64,000 nucleotides of DNA from Halichondria panicea (lineage: Eukaryota; Porifera; Demospongiae; Suberitida; Halichondriidae), in assembly GCF_963675165.1 (NCBI RefSeq), contig NC_087385.1:1736501-1800500 (forward strand), read 5' to 3'. The position numbers and the translations under genes are program-made. This document shows, piece by piece, positions 52,701 through 63,975 of this stretch (its first letter is position 1; each line of letters starts with the position of its first letter). The notes beneath the pieces are model-generated. The model saw only the letters and a program-made list of their open reading frames with translations. It had not been told where the DNA came from and did no database searches.

Positions 52701-55700
52701 TTGACCAAGTATGCTGAGCTGGCTAGCATTCGCACTATATTATAGAATAGAAATTAATTTACCATTGTGTAAGAGAAGTTTAGCCATTTGATGGTTATTA
52801 GTATGGCTATACTGGTTTGAAGCAGTGCTAGGAATTAGTAACAGTGGCTACCTTCAGGCAGTGGCTGTCTCAAATCTCCTGATTTGAATATTGAAGGACC
52901 TAAAAGATGTGTGTGTAAACAATGAAAGCACCGCGGGTGCTGAGATGCCTCGGTGCATAGATATGTCAAAGCTAATAACGTAAAAGCTATATCATGATGA
53001 ACATTTTTGCATCTGGCTAATCACAGGGAAACCCAAAAAGTGGGAAATAATTGATCATGATTATTGCTACCAAAAGTACAAAGTAATGTCTGCTGCATCA
53101 GTAAAGCCTTGCATCACCATGCAATAGCTAGCGTTCTAGTGCAGAGCTAACTACTAAGTATAGAGTAGCAACACTCCATGGACAAGTTTTGCTACGCACT
53201 CTTCTGAAAGGTTGCAATGGCATTCCAAGTAGAACGAAGCATTATTTTGCAAATCCACAAATCAAAATCCAAAAAACGTTACTAGAAGCCTATAGAAACT
53301 CTTACTGGCATGTTCATTGATCCTTGAGCAGCTGTAGCACACACATGTACACACAGACACACTATCGTATACCTAGCTTGCCTGCATATGCGCACCGAGG
53401 CATAATAAGCCCAGAAATTTGATCAGCAACACCTCAATATCGTATATATAGTAGTACAGAGCTAAAAGTTGAACAATCAATAATAATTATAGCATGCTGG
53501 CCTATAGTATTATAAAGTCAATTATTTATCATTTTTTATAGCATGGTCTGGCATGCAAATGTTAGCTAGAAGAAAAAAATCCATCATTATGTATTATGAT
53601 ATTATCCTATGGATACTGATGCAGGCACGAGTGACAGCTACTAGGCATGCACAGACGAGTGATAATCTCAGTATCCATGGGATAATGCATTTATTGCTTA
53701 GCAACCAAAATGCAGGTTGAATCTGCGCATGCGCAACATGCGGTTGCTTTGCCAACCAGAAGGATGCGTAGCAACAAAATTGAGTTTCTCCCAGTTGAAG
53801 ACGAGTTTAAGAGAAAGAAAACGGCTAAAAGACAAAGAAATAAAACTCTAGAATACCAGGAGAGCTTGCAGAAGGCTACTACATTGTAAAAGATTTTGTA
53901 GAGAACAGACAAGAAAAAAAGACAAGAAAAACGTTGACAACCAGCAACCCGTTTTGAAAATGGATAGTTCTGAAGGATAAACAGCGTGTGCTTGCTTTCT
54001 ATCATGCTCCAGTGTATCAGAAGAGGAAACATGGACCGCTAGTAGCAAAAGAAAAGTGTCACAACCAGTTTTGAAGCAAAAACGAATTACAAAAGCTGAA
54101 CAGGCTTAAATGGTGGTGCAGTACACTTCTACACTGTGCAATATTCCGCTCAAAGCACTCATTCCCAACACTGATGCCCTGTTAGATGCGTTAAATATGA
54201 CTGCTAAACTGACTGCTAAACTGAACACTGACAACCTCCTGACCCTCAGCATCACTGCAAAAGAGCAAAGAAGTTATACAGAGCATCAGAGAGCATCAGA
54301 AAACATGAAAAGAGACTGATAAACATTGCATTGCATGATCATAAGTGTGTAAATCATTGCTTTTATTGTTCTCTCACTGCTGAAAACGTTTCATTCCAAT
54401 TAAGAATCACTTCCTAGTGTGTAATAACAAGTGTGCAATAATACTGCCGGGTGTGCGATATGGAAAAATATCTGCACACTTGGTGATGAGTCGCTTCCTG
54501 TGCAATTTAAATGTAAAACGCTGATGTCAGCACTTATTAAAAAGCAATAAAATTATATATGGACTTGTTATTATTATGAGGGTGACGGCATTCTTGTGTA
54601 CAATAGACAAGTTTCATTGCATGTGTCTGAAATATGTATATAGGCTGGAAATACTTCTTTGATCGAAGCAGCTCAGAACGGTCATGCTGGGACAGTCAGA
54701 AAACTCATTTTATCCGGAGCCTCTTGTGACAAGGCCAACAAAGTAAGCAATAATACTATCTACAAAAATTATGCTCCATCGTTTATCAGGTTGGCGACAC
54801 TCCACTTATTGTAGCGGCCATGGGAGGCCATAAGGATACCATCGTGGAGCTTGTATCGTTAGAAGCCACAGTAGATCTACCTAACAACTTAAAGGTAAGA
54901 AAACATTTTGTTTATGAATTGCTGGCCTGCATGTATATGTTATGATCCCCTAGCTGCAAATACCGCTTTTGTAATAAAAAATTAAACTAACTAAACGAGT
55001 GTTGCAAGCTGCGCTGGCCTCTCGCCATGTTTCTATAGAGTGTATATAGAAGAGGTAATTAGTTTGCTTTTTAATCTGCGCTATACGCTGCGGTTTAATC
55101 GAGGCCATCACAACAATATCTAATTCTATACACAGTGCTCAGTCCATGCAACTCACTAGGTCTATATCTAGTGTATAGTAGTCATAACCAGCACGCTTAT
55201 ACACGCTACATGTTTCATTAGTTCTAAAACAACATAATTTATAGAATGTCTCTTTTTACTGGGTGTGGTCAGTCATTAGCAAGTACTACACGTGGCTCAT
55301 GGACTAGGCGTGTTATAAATTGCTGAAAGAGATGACATCTCGAGGAAACACAAATTTCTTATTTTGAGGGAGTTACCCGACAAAAATTTTGCTTAATAGC
55401 CTCGTTCATAGGGCACGAGGCTGCACTGCAGATTCAATGTAAAAACATCACATGCACCACTCCATTTCCAATCCCTCTAACTCTTTAATCTATGCATGCA
55501 TGCAGCTTTGCAGCTCTATTCTGACTCTATAATTGTAGCTAACCAACTAACAAAGCAAGACCAACTCATAAGTTGAATAGAAAGTTTGTGCGAACAGATC
55601 GATGCTATGAAAGACTCTGAAGAGACTATAACAGCCTTCACTGTGAGCCATAACTCGAGAAATAAGCTTCAGCCAGTTGCAAATCCACAAATCATAATCC

Positions 55701-58700
55701 GTTGAGCAGTTACAGCTGAAACAGACACACACAGACACACCTGTACGTACATATGCACAGTCATATCCACAGTCATGTAGCCTTACCGTATCCCTCGTGC
55801 GGCTACGCCTCGAGGCATAAATGAAAAGGGGTGGTACGTTGAAGCAAGGGCTTATAAAGAAAAGAAATAACTATCTAGCCTATGTACGTAGTCACCATGC
55901 ATACTTCATATCAGAGCATAGATTTAAGAGTTAGAGGGATAGGAAACGGTTGGTATCTTGAGTAACATCCGCGCTACGCTGCGGTTTAATCAAGGCCATC
56001 ACAACAATATCTCTGTTTCTACACCCAGTGCATAATAAACTACAATTAAGTAACTGTGCTTAGTCCGTGCAACTCACTTATATTTCAAGGTCTATTACCT
56101 ATTGTAGTAGTCTTAACCAGCACGCTTACACGTTACATGTTCCAATAGCTACCTTCGGAACATAATTATAACTGTATTGGAAAGTCTCTTTTTACTGGGT
56201 GTGGTCAGTCATTAGCAAGTACTACACGTGGCTCATGGACTAGGCGTGTTATAAATTGCTGAAAGAGATTATGTCTCGAGGAAACACAGCTTTGGGAGTT
56301 ACCCGGCAAAAATGTGCTTAATATAGCCTCGCCTGGGCCTGTTCCTTCAAGAGAGTAAGCTATTGCTCCATCGAAATCCAGAGCTGAAGTCTCCATAGTT
56401 GAGTCACAGGTAGCTAGCTAGCTAGTGTTTAAACGCTTAGGAATTTGTTCGTTTGAGCGAATTCCAACCACGCCCAGATACAATCAATACCAGGCCTAGG
56501 AGTTGACCTAGCGTTCAATTGGAGACAGATCGGCCTGGGAACGAGGCTAAGGCAGGATCTAATAGAAACCAGTAGTTAATTTGCCTGCCTGCCTGGTCTA
56601 AAATACTGGCAAAAAATAAATAGATAATCAATTTGGTCTGGCCTTATTGTATGTGTGTTGTATTTGTAGGGTGGAGTTACACCGCTTATGGCTGCAGCAA
56701 ATTATGGCCATTTAGATGCTGTTAAAGAGCTACTATCGTCAAGAGCCATCGTACAAATTACTAACAAAGTGAGATTTACTGATCTGTCCCTAAATTATCA
56801 TGCACTACAATGTCCATGGTGATTGAATTATTCATATTCTGCATCACATATAGATGGATAAAACTGCATTGGCAGTGGCTAAAGAATCGAGGTTTTCAAA
56901 TGCCGCCACTGTTGCTTGTCTGGAAGCAGCTGCTCGAGGGTATATGACTGTAAGTGCACCCTTATTACTCAATGGAATGTTCATTTTTGGTTAATGATTT
57001 CAGCCACGCCAGCGTACCCAGTCAGAAGCAGACTCTAAACGTTCAACCGTAGCTGATGCTAACTTGGAAGAGTGAGCTGTGGGGTTGACTATACGTACTT
57101 AACTTGGGTCGATACAGATCCCACAAAAATGCTTTTAGCCACAACTATTCTTAATAGCTTTCTATATGTATATTTTACTGCTATTGTATTATAGCATGAT
57201 AATATTATATTGCTTTATCTTTCTTTTATATTATAATTATAGGGAGAGAAAAACAAGACGTCAGACAGGTGGAGAGGAGCTATTATTCAAACACCGTACT
57301 GGTTTAGAGGACTTACTCGCTACGTCTCTTAAGCGTAAGCACATAATGATATATATAGATTATTCTGCATGCATCGAATAGTATTTTATCAAACACTCTC
57401 ATGGAATATCGAGCAAATAGAAGCCTCGAAAAGTGCTGTATTGTACTCTAAGGTATCTTATCATTCTTTACATATGAATGCAGCTATCCCAGGTGTCTCT
57501 ATTGAAAGCCATACTAAACTGGAAGTAACAAACAATGCTCAAAATTTTCATTGGAAAGGATATGGGTTTAATATGTTTATACCCAAAGATTGTCTGCCAG
57601 CTAAAGCTGAATCCAAGCATTACACTATACACTTGTATGCAACTATCTCACAAAAATGTTACCGCTTTCCTAAAAATCACGAATTGATGAGTGCCGTGTA
57701 CTGGATCAGATGTAACCCTCTTTGTCGATTTAGAAACCCTATCACTATTGAAATACAACACTGTGCATATGGAGAGGCAGTTAAAGGTCTTTCATTTGTA
57801 AGAGCACTTTGCTCCCAAACATATCTCCCATACGATTTTAAGAAATTGGAACCACAGGGCTCCTTTTCTGACAGTTCCAGTTATGGCTCCATCTTGTTAA
57901 CTGGTTTTAGTGGCATCGGTATCGTAAGTTCAGTTGATCCGCAAATTCCAAGATCGATGGAGCCTCAACGCAAGCACACAGCCACTCTCTACTATCTTAG
58001 TAAGAGCATCAGTAACTGGACAATTCACCTCGCAATAACTTGGGACCTTGAAACTTGCATCAATGTGAGTGAGGAGTAAGTTTATAAGTCATGTGTGTAT
58101 ACATGTTGTCTTCTTTCAATTATGAGTTGCATGATGTTGTGACATCGTTTTGCTCTATTATATATAGAGTGTGAAGAAGTATTATGATACTGATGGTCTA
58201 TGGACAAAAGGTGCTTTTCTCAGTGCAGTTGAGATTATGGGCGATAAAATTGAAGTTGACATTCCTCGACCTGATTTAGTGAATGGTTGGATCTTGAGAC
58301 CTCTAACCGCCAAATTTGTAAGTGTTCTTTTCTTAGCATGAAAGTGACGTCATTCAATATTCAATGATAATTCACTATAATTATAGTACAGTGCATGATA
58401 AAAATATTGTTTACCGATTGAGGTTCAATCAAAATTAATCTGTTAATCCAAGGTTTGTTTTTCACCATGCGTTCTTGTTGCAGCTATTAATGAAGACAGT
58501 GAACTACTATGAGCCCGGCAAAGCAGTCCCCTCCATTCAAATCAAGGCCGTGTTTCGGCACCAAAGTTCCACTTCAGATTCAGTACCAGAACTGTTTTAT
58601 CAACTTGCTCTGAAAGGGATCCAGGAGCCAAACATAATCACCATTGATATTGACCCTTCTCTGTCAATAGGCAACCAATGCACTTTTCAAGCAGGCCTAG

Positions 58701-59171
58701 GTACATGTACATGTTCACATAACAGGTGTTCACTAATACATCACTTGCATGCATGCATGCATTATTTTGTATTACATGCATGCATGCACCTTACTGTGTA
58801 ATTATACTTATACAGGTGTTTCTGTTGAACTTCAAGAAATAATGCGTAACACTGGTATTCGAAAAGAAGATTTGAATAACGAAGTTACTGATGAGAACGT
58901 TAGGCGTTTTGCCTCTAAATTTGCTGATTATAACTGGTTGGAATACGCTATCACTCTTGGACTCGATGAATCTGAAAGAAGAGCTATCAGGACAGATGTG
59001 CAACTAGACAGTGAATTTTTGAAGGCTCACGAAACGCTGCAAATGTGGCACAAAAGAAATGGCTATAGAGCAACCTATAGAATTTTGGTAGACGCATGCT
59101 GTAGCCACAAGAATATGAGACTTGTCATGGACTTATGCCATTTATTAAAAAAGCAATATAATCTTTGTTAA
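49766..59171 (+). CDS. Ankyrin repeat, ZU5 and Death domain protein, complete
   Basis: Probable cytosolic signalling protein; ZU5 plus Death domains occur in ankyrins, UNC5 and PIDD1. Nineteen exons: 49766-49864, 49916-50014, 50846-50944, 51021-51119, 51190-51288, 51539-51637, 51721-51819, 52058-52156, 52401-52499, 54644-54742, 54790-54894, 56670-56768, 56854-56949, 57004-57071, 57243-57334, 57382-58064, 58168-58317, 58484-58700, 58816-59171; 2,856 nt, 951 residues. Exons 1-13 each encode one 33-residue ankyrin repeat (G.TPLI.AA..GH...V..LL..GA.V) in phase 0. Exon 16 is a ZU5 domain (about residues 500-650; YGFNMFIPKDCLP, FRNPITIEIQHCA). Exons 17-18 look like a UPA-type linker. Exon 19 is a Death-fold domain (about 860-950; RRFASKFADYNWLEYAITLGL...EFLKAHETLQMWHKRNG). 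The start is the first ATG after the shared promoter. Confidence 0.9.
50040..50447. mobile_element. MITE-like element, TACCGCATAAG ends
   Basis: 408 bp with inverted ends: TACCGCATAAGCTCTTTTTAAGG at the left and CCTTAAAAACTTATACGGTA at the right. Internal words GCGCCCCTCT and CCTCTAAAATAATTTT repeat. It sits in the second intron of the ankyrin gene and is also present in the duplicate at 62732-63169, so it predates the duplication. Confidence 0.75.
51334..51433. repeat. Two tandem 50-bp units containing a perfect hairpin
   Basis: Units 51334-51383 and 51384-51433 are identical. Each has the 11-bp inverted pair GGCATACCTAT and ATAGGTATGCC around a 5-nt loop. It lies in the ankyrin gene intron after exon 5. 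Confidence 0.9.
53105..53405. repeat. Dispersed repeat copy in ankyrin intron 9
   Basis: Inverted relative to 27115-27455 and 60255-60475. It shares GCACCGAGGC at its right end, TTGATCCTTGAGCAGCTGTA, AGAAGCCTATAGAAACTCTTAC and AGTGTTGCTACT in complement. Non-coding. Confidence 0.7.
53600..54330. repeat. Hairpin and unrecognised insert in ankyrin intron 9
   Basis: A 19-bp inverted pair (53601-53619, 53668-53686; ATTATCCTATGGATACTGA with one mismatch) is followed by a Lys/Arg-codon-rich plus-strand stretch (about 53740-54320) with frames too broken to be a gene. GCGCATGCGC occurs at 53724. It may be a decayed processed insert; no family is recognised. Confidence 0.35.
55073..56335. repeat. Pair of about 350-bp direct repeats in ankyrin intron 11
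   Basis: About 55073-55420 and 55972-56335 are collinear: both contain ACGCTGCGGTTTAATC, GGCCATCACAACAATATCT, CTGGGTGTGGTCAGTCATT, CACGTGGCTCATGGACTAGG and a final TAGCCTCG. The dispersed repeat 55534-55820 lies between them. A further element with TAGCCTCG and CGAGGCTA ends spans about 56331-56550. Confidence 0.75.
55534..55820. repeat. Dispersed repeat copy, same family as 40133-40466
   Basis: Contains GTTGAATAGAAAGTTTGTGC, GAAGAGACT, TTGAGCAGTTACAGCTG, a CACACAGACACAC tract, AGCCTTACCGTATCCCTCGT and GCGGCTACGCCTCGAGGCAT in the same order as the copy at 40133. Non-coding. Confidence 0.75.
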
Positions 59172-59409
59172 TTGTTTTTCTTTGTACCAGCTCAATGAAT
59201 TTTAAATTGAGATAAGAAGTTTGGGAGCACGCCAAAACATGTTTAGCTACGCCCACTTTTGTTGACCACCCCCCCATATTACAGCAGTGCATCACAGTAA
59301 ATTAAGGTTATTACTTAGTTTGTGTAAATGTCACGAAATATGCTGACTATATATATATGCATGCATGTATGTGTACTGTGTATGTTGTGATACTCAATTA
59401 GGTTCTCCT

Positions 59410-59525
59410 GTTCTCCACGTTTTCATGTTTCTCCTTTTCTCCATGTTCTTTGCGTTTTCATAGTTCTCTTTGTTCTCCCTGTTCTCTGCGTTCCCTGCAT
59501 TCTCCTGTTCTCTGCATTATCACAG
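59410..59525. repeat. Degenerate pyrimidine-rich tandem repeat
   Basis: Repeated variants of GTTCTCTGCGTT and TTCTCC, about 10-12 bp each, directly downstream of the ankyrin/ZU5/Death gene. Low complexity, no frame. Confidence 0.7.
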
Positions 59526-59834
59526 TTCTCTGCGCTCTGAATACCATCGTCGCATCGAGCGGCTTGCTTTCGAAGTCAACCCACAGCTGGCCTCGAGACT
59601 TGTATCTCTGCTTCTGAGCAAAATTGGTGAAAATAAAATTTGACCCCCCTCGTTTTAAGCTTACAGACACTGAAGAGTGAAGTGGTTAGTGGAAGTGGAT
59701 GAACAAATGAGTTCCATTTCTTTGACACACAAAATAGTAACTTTGGTCAACGTGCGCATTCGCTGTATGCATAGGAAACCATGTACCAATCAGGATAATG
59801 AACATCGTACCATTCTCCCCACCCCTACGTTCAG

Positions 59835-60229
59835 GTGTCTGGTCGTCCCCTGAGCTCAGAGGAGAGAGACCTCCTCCCTGTGATGACTTCACCTTCACCA
59901 TGATGGACCAGCATAGGGCAGTCTTCTTTGGAGGGTTCCAATCTGGCCGTAGGATCAATAGTGTCTACCTGTTTGACTTCAAGACCATCCATGGTGAGTT
60001 GGAATTAGTACTGCGACATTGAAATGCACAATACTGTGTATTCACTGTGTGTAGGAAGTCACTAAGGTGAAGCCAGTACAGGGAGAACCTAGTGGAGAGG
60101 TTAGGCCATGCTGTCTCAACTATAGCCAGGACCACCCTCAACTACTTGTGTACAGAGGACTGGGTATTGGCATCAAGCCACTGGGGGACATGTGGATACT
60201 TGATGTCGACACTGGCAAGTGGACAGAGG
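59835..60229 (+). pseudogene. Kelch-repeat gene relic, two exon-like blocks
   Basis: Block 1 (59835-59993) encodes RAVFFGGFQSG...NSVYLFDFKT and block 2 (60055-60229) encodes QDHPQLLVYRGLG...LGDMWILDVDTGKWTE; both are kelch-blade patterns (GG then aromatic then D.....W). Each has a good acceptor and a GTGAGT donor. Block 1 ends in phase 1 but block 2 must start in phase 0, so joining them shifts the frame to an early stop. The expected second Gly of a GG pair is Arg in block 2 (VYRGLG). No start, no stop and no further blades are seen nearby. I read it as a broken fragment of a larger kelch protein, left by rearrangement. Confidence 0.6.
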
Positions 60230-60254
60230 TGAGTTTTGTCTTATTATATGTCTG

Positions 60255-60490
60255 CGTGTTGTCTGTGTGTGTAGCTATAGACTGCTTAAGGATCAATTAA
60301 CTGCAAGTAAGAGTTTCTAGTAACGTTTTCTATTCGTGGATTTTCAGTTATCAGTGTTATGCCTAGTTTTGTTTATTGGAATACTTTGAAGCCTTTCAGA
60401 AGAGTGCATATAGCCAAACTTGTCCATGGAGTGTTGCTACTCCACTTAGTAGTTAGCTCTGCACTAGAACGAAGAGAGCTGCAAGGCTCT
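60255..60490. repeat. Dispersed repeat copy after the kelch relic
   Basis: Same orientation as 27115-27455: GACTGCTTAAGGATCAAT, AAGTAAGAGTTTC, TATTCGTGGATTT, GCCTAGTTTTG and ACTTAGTAGTTAGCTCTGCA occur in the same order. Non-coding. Confidence 0.7.
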
Positions 60491-60565
60491 ACTTAGCCTC
60501 CTTCACCGGCCTTCATAGAAAAAAGGCCTGTTATTATTGAATATTTTTTCCCGTAAAATTTCCTA

Positions 60566-60849
60566 TAAGGCCACTTCAAGTGACACTCTGGTTTCTGGCC
60601 CTGAAATTTTTCTAATTGCATCCGGGCGGGCGGCTTTTCTCATTATGTCATTATCAATTTCACGTTATGAATCTCATTATTTTGCAAATGAATAATTTTC
60701 ATTATCACACTATTTTGTGCCACATGGACCATTCTGCGCATGCGTAGTAGAAATAATGAGATAGAATCCAATAATGAGATAGAAATCCAAGAATAAAATC
60801 TGATGCGGGCGGTGGACCAGAAACCAGAATATCACTTGGAGTGGCCTAA
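60566..60849. mobile_element. MITE-like element with TAAGGCCACTTCAAGTGA ends
   Basis: 284 bp. The left end TAAGGCCACTTCAAGTGA...CTGGTTTCTGG pairs with the right end CCAGAAACCAG...TCACTTGGAGTGGCCTAA. The centre is rich in CTCATTAT/ATAATGAG and has one TGCGCATGCG. Non-coding. Confidence 0.75.
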
Positions 60850-60892
60850 TACTGGATTCATCAGAGAAAATATCCTAAAAGTCATACACAGA

Positions 60893-61330
60893 GGTATAAT
60901 TATAGCTAGCTATCTAGAGACAGAGCTGTGTAGGTTTGTTGTACAGCTATTAGAATCAGTAGCAGTAGTATAGTAGACTTTCACCAAAGTTAGTGTTAAA
61001 TGGGTGTGGCCTATCCATTAGGCTCTTGTCCAGCTTTCACTCCGTTCAGACGATCGTCATCCACACTATTGCAGGCTGTGAGTCTTTTGTTAACATAGCA
61101 GGCTAAGGGTAGCTATCAGAGAATGCTATACGATGGGCTAGAAACCTTCAATCGAAGTTTCTATCTATATTTCCTTTAATCCACTTCCGTTTGTTGTGAT
61201 GTCATAGTTTTACTGAGCATATACAATGTTATCCAAAGCCCCCAGATACCGCGGGGATATTAGCGCATGCGCAAGCAGTCGATACCAGGCCCACTTCCCT
61301 GAGTGAAGTGCGGCCTGGGATCGAGGCTAT
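60893..61330. mobile_element. Element with TAGCCTCG end, inverted copy of 26644-27075
   Basis: Its right end, GCCTGGGATCGAGGCTATA, with GCGCATGCGC about 60 bp inside, is the complement of the element starting at 26644. The interior shares AATCCACTTC.GTTTGTTGTGA and the ATCAGAGAATGCTATACGATGGGCTAGAAACC region in complement. No frame. Confidence 0.65.
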
Positions 61331-61504
61331 AGGCTCTACTCTGATATGATGCAGCAGCCATTAATTTTAGACTTCGGCATCCTTTTTATCAACAATCACG
61401 ATTGATCATTTCCCACCCACTCTTTGAGTTTCCCTATGATTAATAGTCGGATGCAAAAAATTTATCACATGTATTAGCAATGATATTAGCTATAAGCTTT
61501 GTTA

Positions 61505-62125
61505 CCCGAGGGGCACGTGGACGGCCACGGGTATAGTAGTCCGTTGGTTTGTTTGTCTGTGTGTGACATGTGAGTCTACTCACCTGGATGCTGCCATAGC
61601 ACTGCGTTTACAGCAAGGATAGCCTCCACACACACAATAGTTTTAATTGTGACAGATTTCGATGTTAAAGTTTCTTTGTCGTATAAAAGCGAGCAAAAGC
61701 CATGAACTTGCACGTTGGCTAGCTCTACACTCGATCTTTGTTCGAGGTAGATCTACATAAAAATGATTTGCAGCTGAAGTGATCCTTTACTGGTCTCTGT
61801 TAAAGTAGAATTGTAGCTTTGTGTGTGTGTGTGTGTGTCTGTTCCAGCTGTAACTGCTCAACGGTTGTAATGCGACAAAAACTAACAACTTCTATAGGCT
61901 TCTAGCCACGTTCTTTTGGATTTTGATTCGTAGAATAGCAAATTAAAGCTTCTTTCTCGAGTTGTGGCTATTTTGACTCTCATTGAAGGCTGTTGCAGTC
62001 TCTTCAGAATCTTTCGTAACATTATTTGTTCGCACAAAGTTTCTATTCAACTTATAAGTTAGTCTAGCTTGCACTAAAGCACTAGCTTTTTGTTAGCTAT
62101 ACAAGAGTCAGAAAAGAGCTGTAAA
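61505..62125. repeat. Two adjoining dispersed repeats at the duplication edge
   Basis: 61505-61725 matches 3117-3310. 61818-62105 is an inverted copy of 40133-40466, led by a (GT)n tract. The duplicated NOP9/ankyrin segment starts 19-40 bp further right at 62144, so this repeat borders the breakpoint. Confidence 0.7.
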
Positions 62126-62143
62126 ACTAGCTACCGTATAGCG

Positions 62144-62269
62144 AATGACATTCTGACAGAAGAGCTCTCTGTCCTCGCCCTCCTCGTCCAGGTAAGTCTC
62201 TACTCTATTGTAGTAGCGCTTAGTCCCATCATCGAGCCGAGGTAAGGAGTTGGTTATCTTTGCTTCCAT
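62144..62269 (-). pseudogene. Truncated second copy of NOP9 (first 42 codons)
   Basis: Matches the first 126 nt of the NOP9 coding sequence (49476-49601) almost exactly, starting from an ATG at 62267-62269. At 62143 the match stops abruptly and runs into repeat DNA, so about 93 percent of the gene is missing. Two or three substitutions are visible, including one Leu-to-Ile change at codon 5. It is a by-product of the duplication and cannot make the RNA-binding repeats. Confidence 0.92.
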
Positions 62270-62440
62270 ATGCCACGTGGGTTAAATAAATCCTAGTCAT
62301 TGCGCATGCGCATCTACCCTACAACAGTAGATGGGCCGGCCCCGCCTAGGGAGTTTTTTAGTGTAAATACTCTCGATCTCATCATTGAAAGACATTCAAG
62401 CAATTTGTGTGCAATTCAAGGTACTAGGTACATACATACT

Positions 62441-63975
62441 ATGGATATCATTTCAGCCGTTAAAGCTCAAGACTTGGATGCTATTGAAGCAGCAATTGAA
62501 AGAGGAGAAGACGTAAACAGTGTGGATCCGCTGGACAATGTAATGGTTTTTAGATGAAGAGGGGTGTGCCCTGTTTTGTTCTGTAGATAATAACTCTTAC
62601 CCTACAGGATGGTATTACACCTCTCTTTATAGCAGCGAGACATGGTTTCACAGAGATGGTCACCAAGCTGCACTCATGTGGAGCAACTATGGACAAAGCT
62701 ACCGTTGTGAGTCAGATTGTCCAGTTAAAAGTACCGCATAAGCTCTTTTTAAGGTGCCCCTCTAAAAATGTGCCATGAAGCCTCTAAAATAATTTTTGAA
62801 ACTCCAAATGGGAGCTCCACCACATGTGGGTAATTATTTTTAGACAGTGCGTTGGTAGATAGAGGTAAAATGAGCAAACAGATCACAGAATTCTTCCTTC
62901 CACATCTGGGCAGCCCCCAAGCCAAAACGAACCACATATATGCAGTACCTCTTTAACGTGTGTAACCTACGCACAGGCCTGTTGGAAGACCAAGAGCTAC
63001 AGGTGCCATATGCACAGTCCATTTGCAAAGCTGTTTTTTTATCTCTAATTAGAAGGCGCCCCTCTAAAGACGCGCCATCCAGCCTCAAAACTAATTTTCC
63101 AACCTCCTAATAGAGCCACCTTTACCAGTGTAATTATTTTAATGTGGCGCCTTAAAAACTTATACGGTACAGCGATTCCCATGTCCTATTGTAAGAGAGT
63201 ACTATGGTGTGAGTAACTTTCTTTGCATTGTATTGATCAATGCTTAGCTGACTGCACATAAGGCCAGGCAAAGTAGATTCCTTGTTTCTCATCTTATCCA
63301 CTTCCTCAATTATTCATTATTGCTTCATCATAATTTATAATTATTATGATTATCAGCACTAGGGTCGCCTAAATTTTTAGCCAAAAGAGCACGTCATTAA
63401 GAAATGAAGGGGTGTGTCATTAGAGCAATATATTGACGGTCAAGGAGGCATACTTTTACCACAAGCGGGGGCTGATAAAAAACAAGGATTCTACTTTGCC
63501 TGGCCTAAGCTCTGGTATGCATGTGTGTACACATGCAGCGTGGGGATACTCCACTTATGTCAGCGGGCTGGAATGATAATCCAAGAACTGTCAGGGAACT
63601 ACTCAGATGTGGAGCTTCTGTTGATCTGGCAAACAAAGTAAGGGGTTAAAGTTTCTCACGGTCTTAATAATCACTGTTATGACTTCCATATCTGATTATT
63701 TAAGGATGGGAATACACCGCTAATATCGGCAGCGAGAAGAGGCCACAAAGATGATGTACATGAGATACTCCTAGCGAAAGCCACTGTGGATCTAGCTAAT
63801 AATGTAAGTGCAACGCTGACTATTAAATCTCTATATTTGGTTGGTGTTTTTTACTATTATTGCTTGCATGAAGAAAGGGGACACAGCACTTATCGTCGTG
63901 GCAGCCATGCTTGGATACAAAGGTACAGTAAGGGAACTGCTTTCATCTGGAGCAACTGTGGACTTATTAAACCTC
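62441..63975 (+). CDS. Second ankyrin repeat gene, 5' part (duplicate copy)
   Basis: Paralogue of the gene at 49766. Exons 62441-62539, 62608-62706, 63539-63637, 63705-63803 and 63874-63975 encode ankyrin repeats 1-5 with the same splice sites and phase 0. Repeats are nearly identical to the first copy; one Arg-to-Lys change is seen in repeat 1. Exon 5 carries an in-frame 3-nt insertion, giving ALIVVAAM where the first copy has ALIVAAM, so this repeat has 34 residues. No stop or splice damage is seen, so it may be expressed. ZU5 and Death parts would lie beyond the window. Confidence 0.85.
62732..63169. mobile_element. Duplicate copy of the TACCGCATAAG-ended MITE
   Basis: Same element and same insertion point as 50040-50447, carried along by the segmental duplication. 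It has extra bases near 63066-63082 relative to the first copy (a GACGCGCCATCCAGCCTC stretch), suggesting the first copy lost them. Confidence 0.8.

Noticed and set aside
53691..54319. Small genes in ankyrin intron 9
   Set aside because: Frames on both strands are short and low-complexity, without homology or splice support.
57166..57381. Short gene at 57166-57381
   Set aside because: It is exon 15 of the ankyrin gene read through its donor at 57335 into the intron.
59835..60229. Kelch repeats as a C-terminal part of the ankyrin/ZU5/Death protein
   Set aside because: The Death-domain exon ends in a clear stop at 59169-59171 and the kelch blocks are out of phase with each other.
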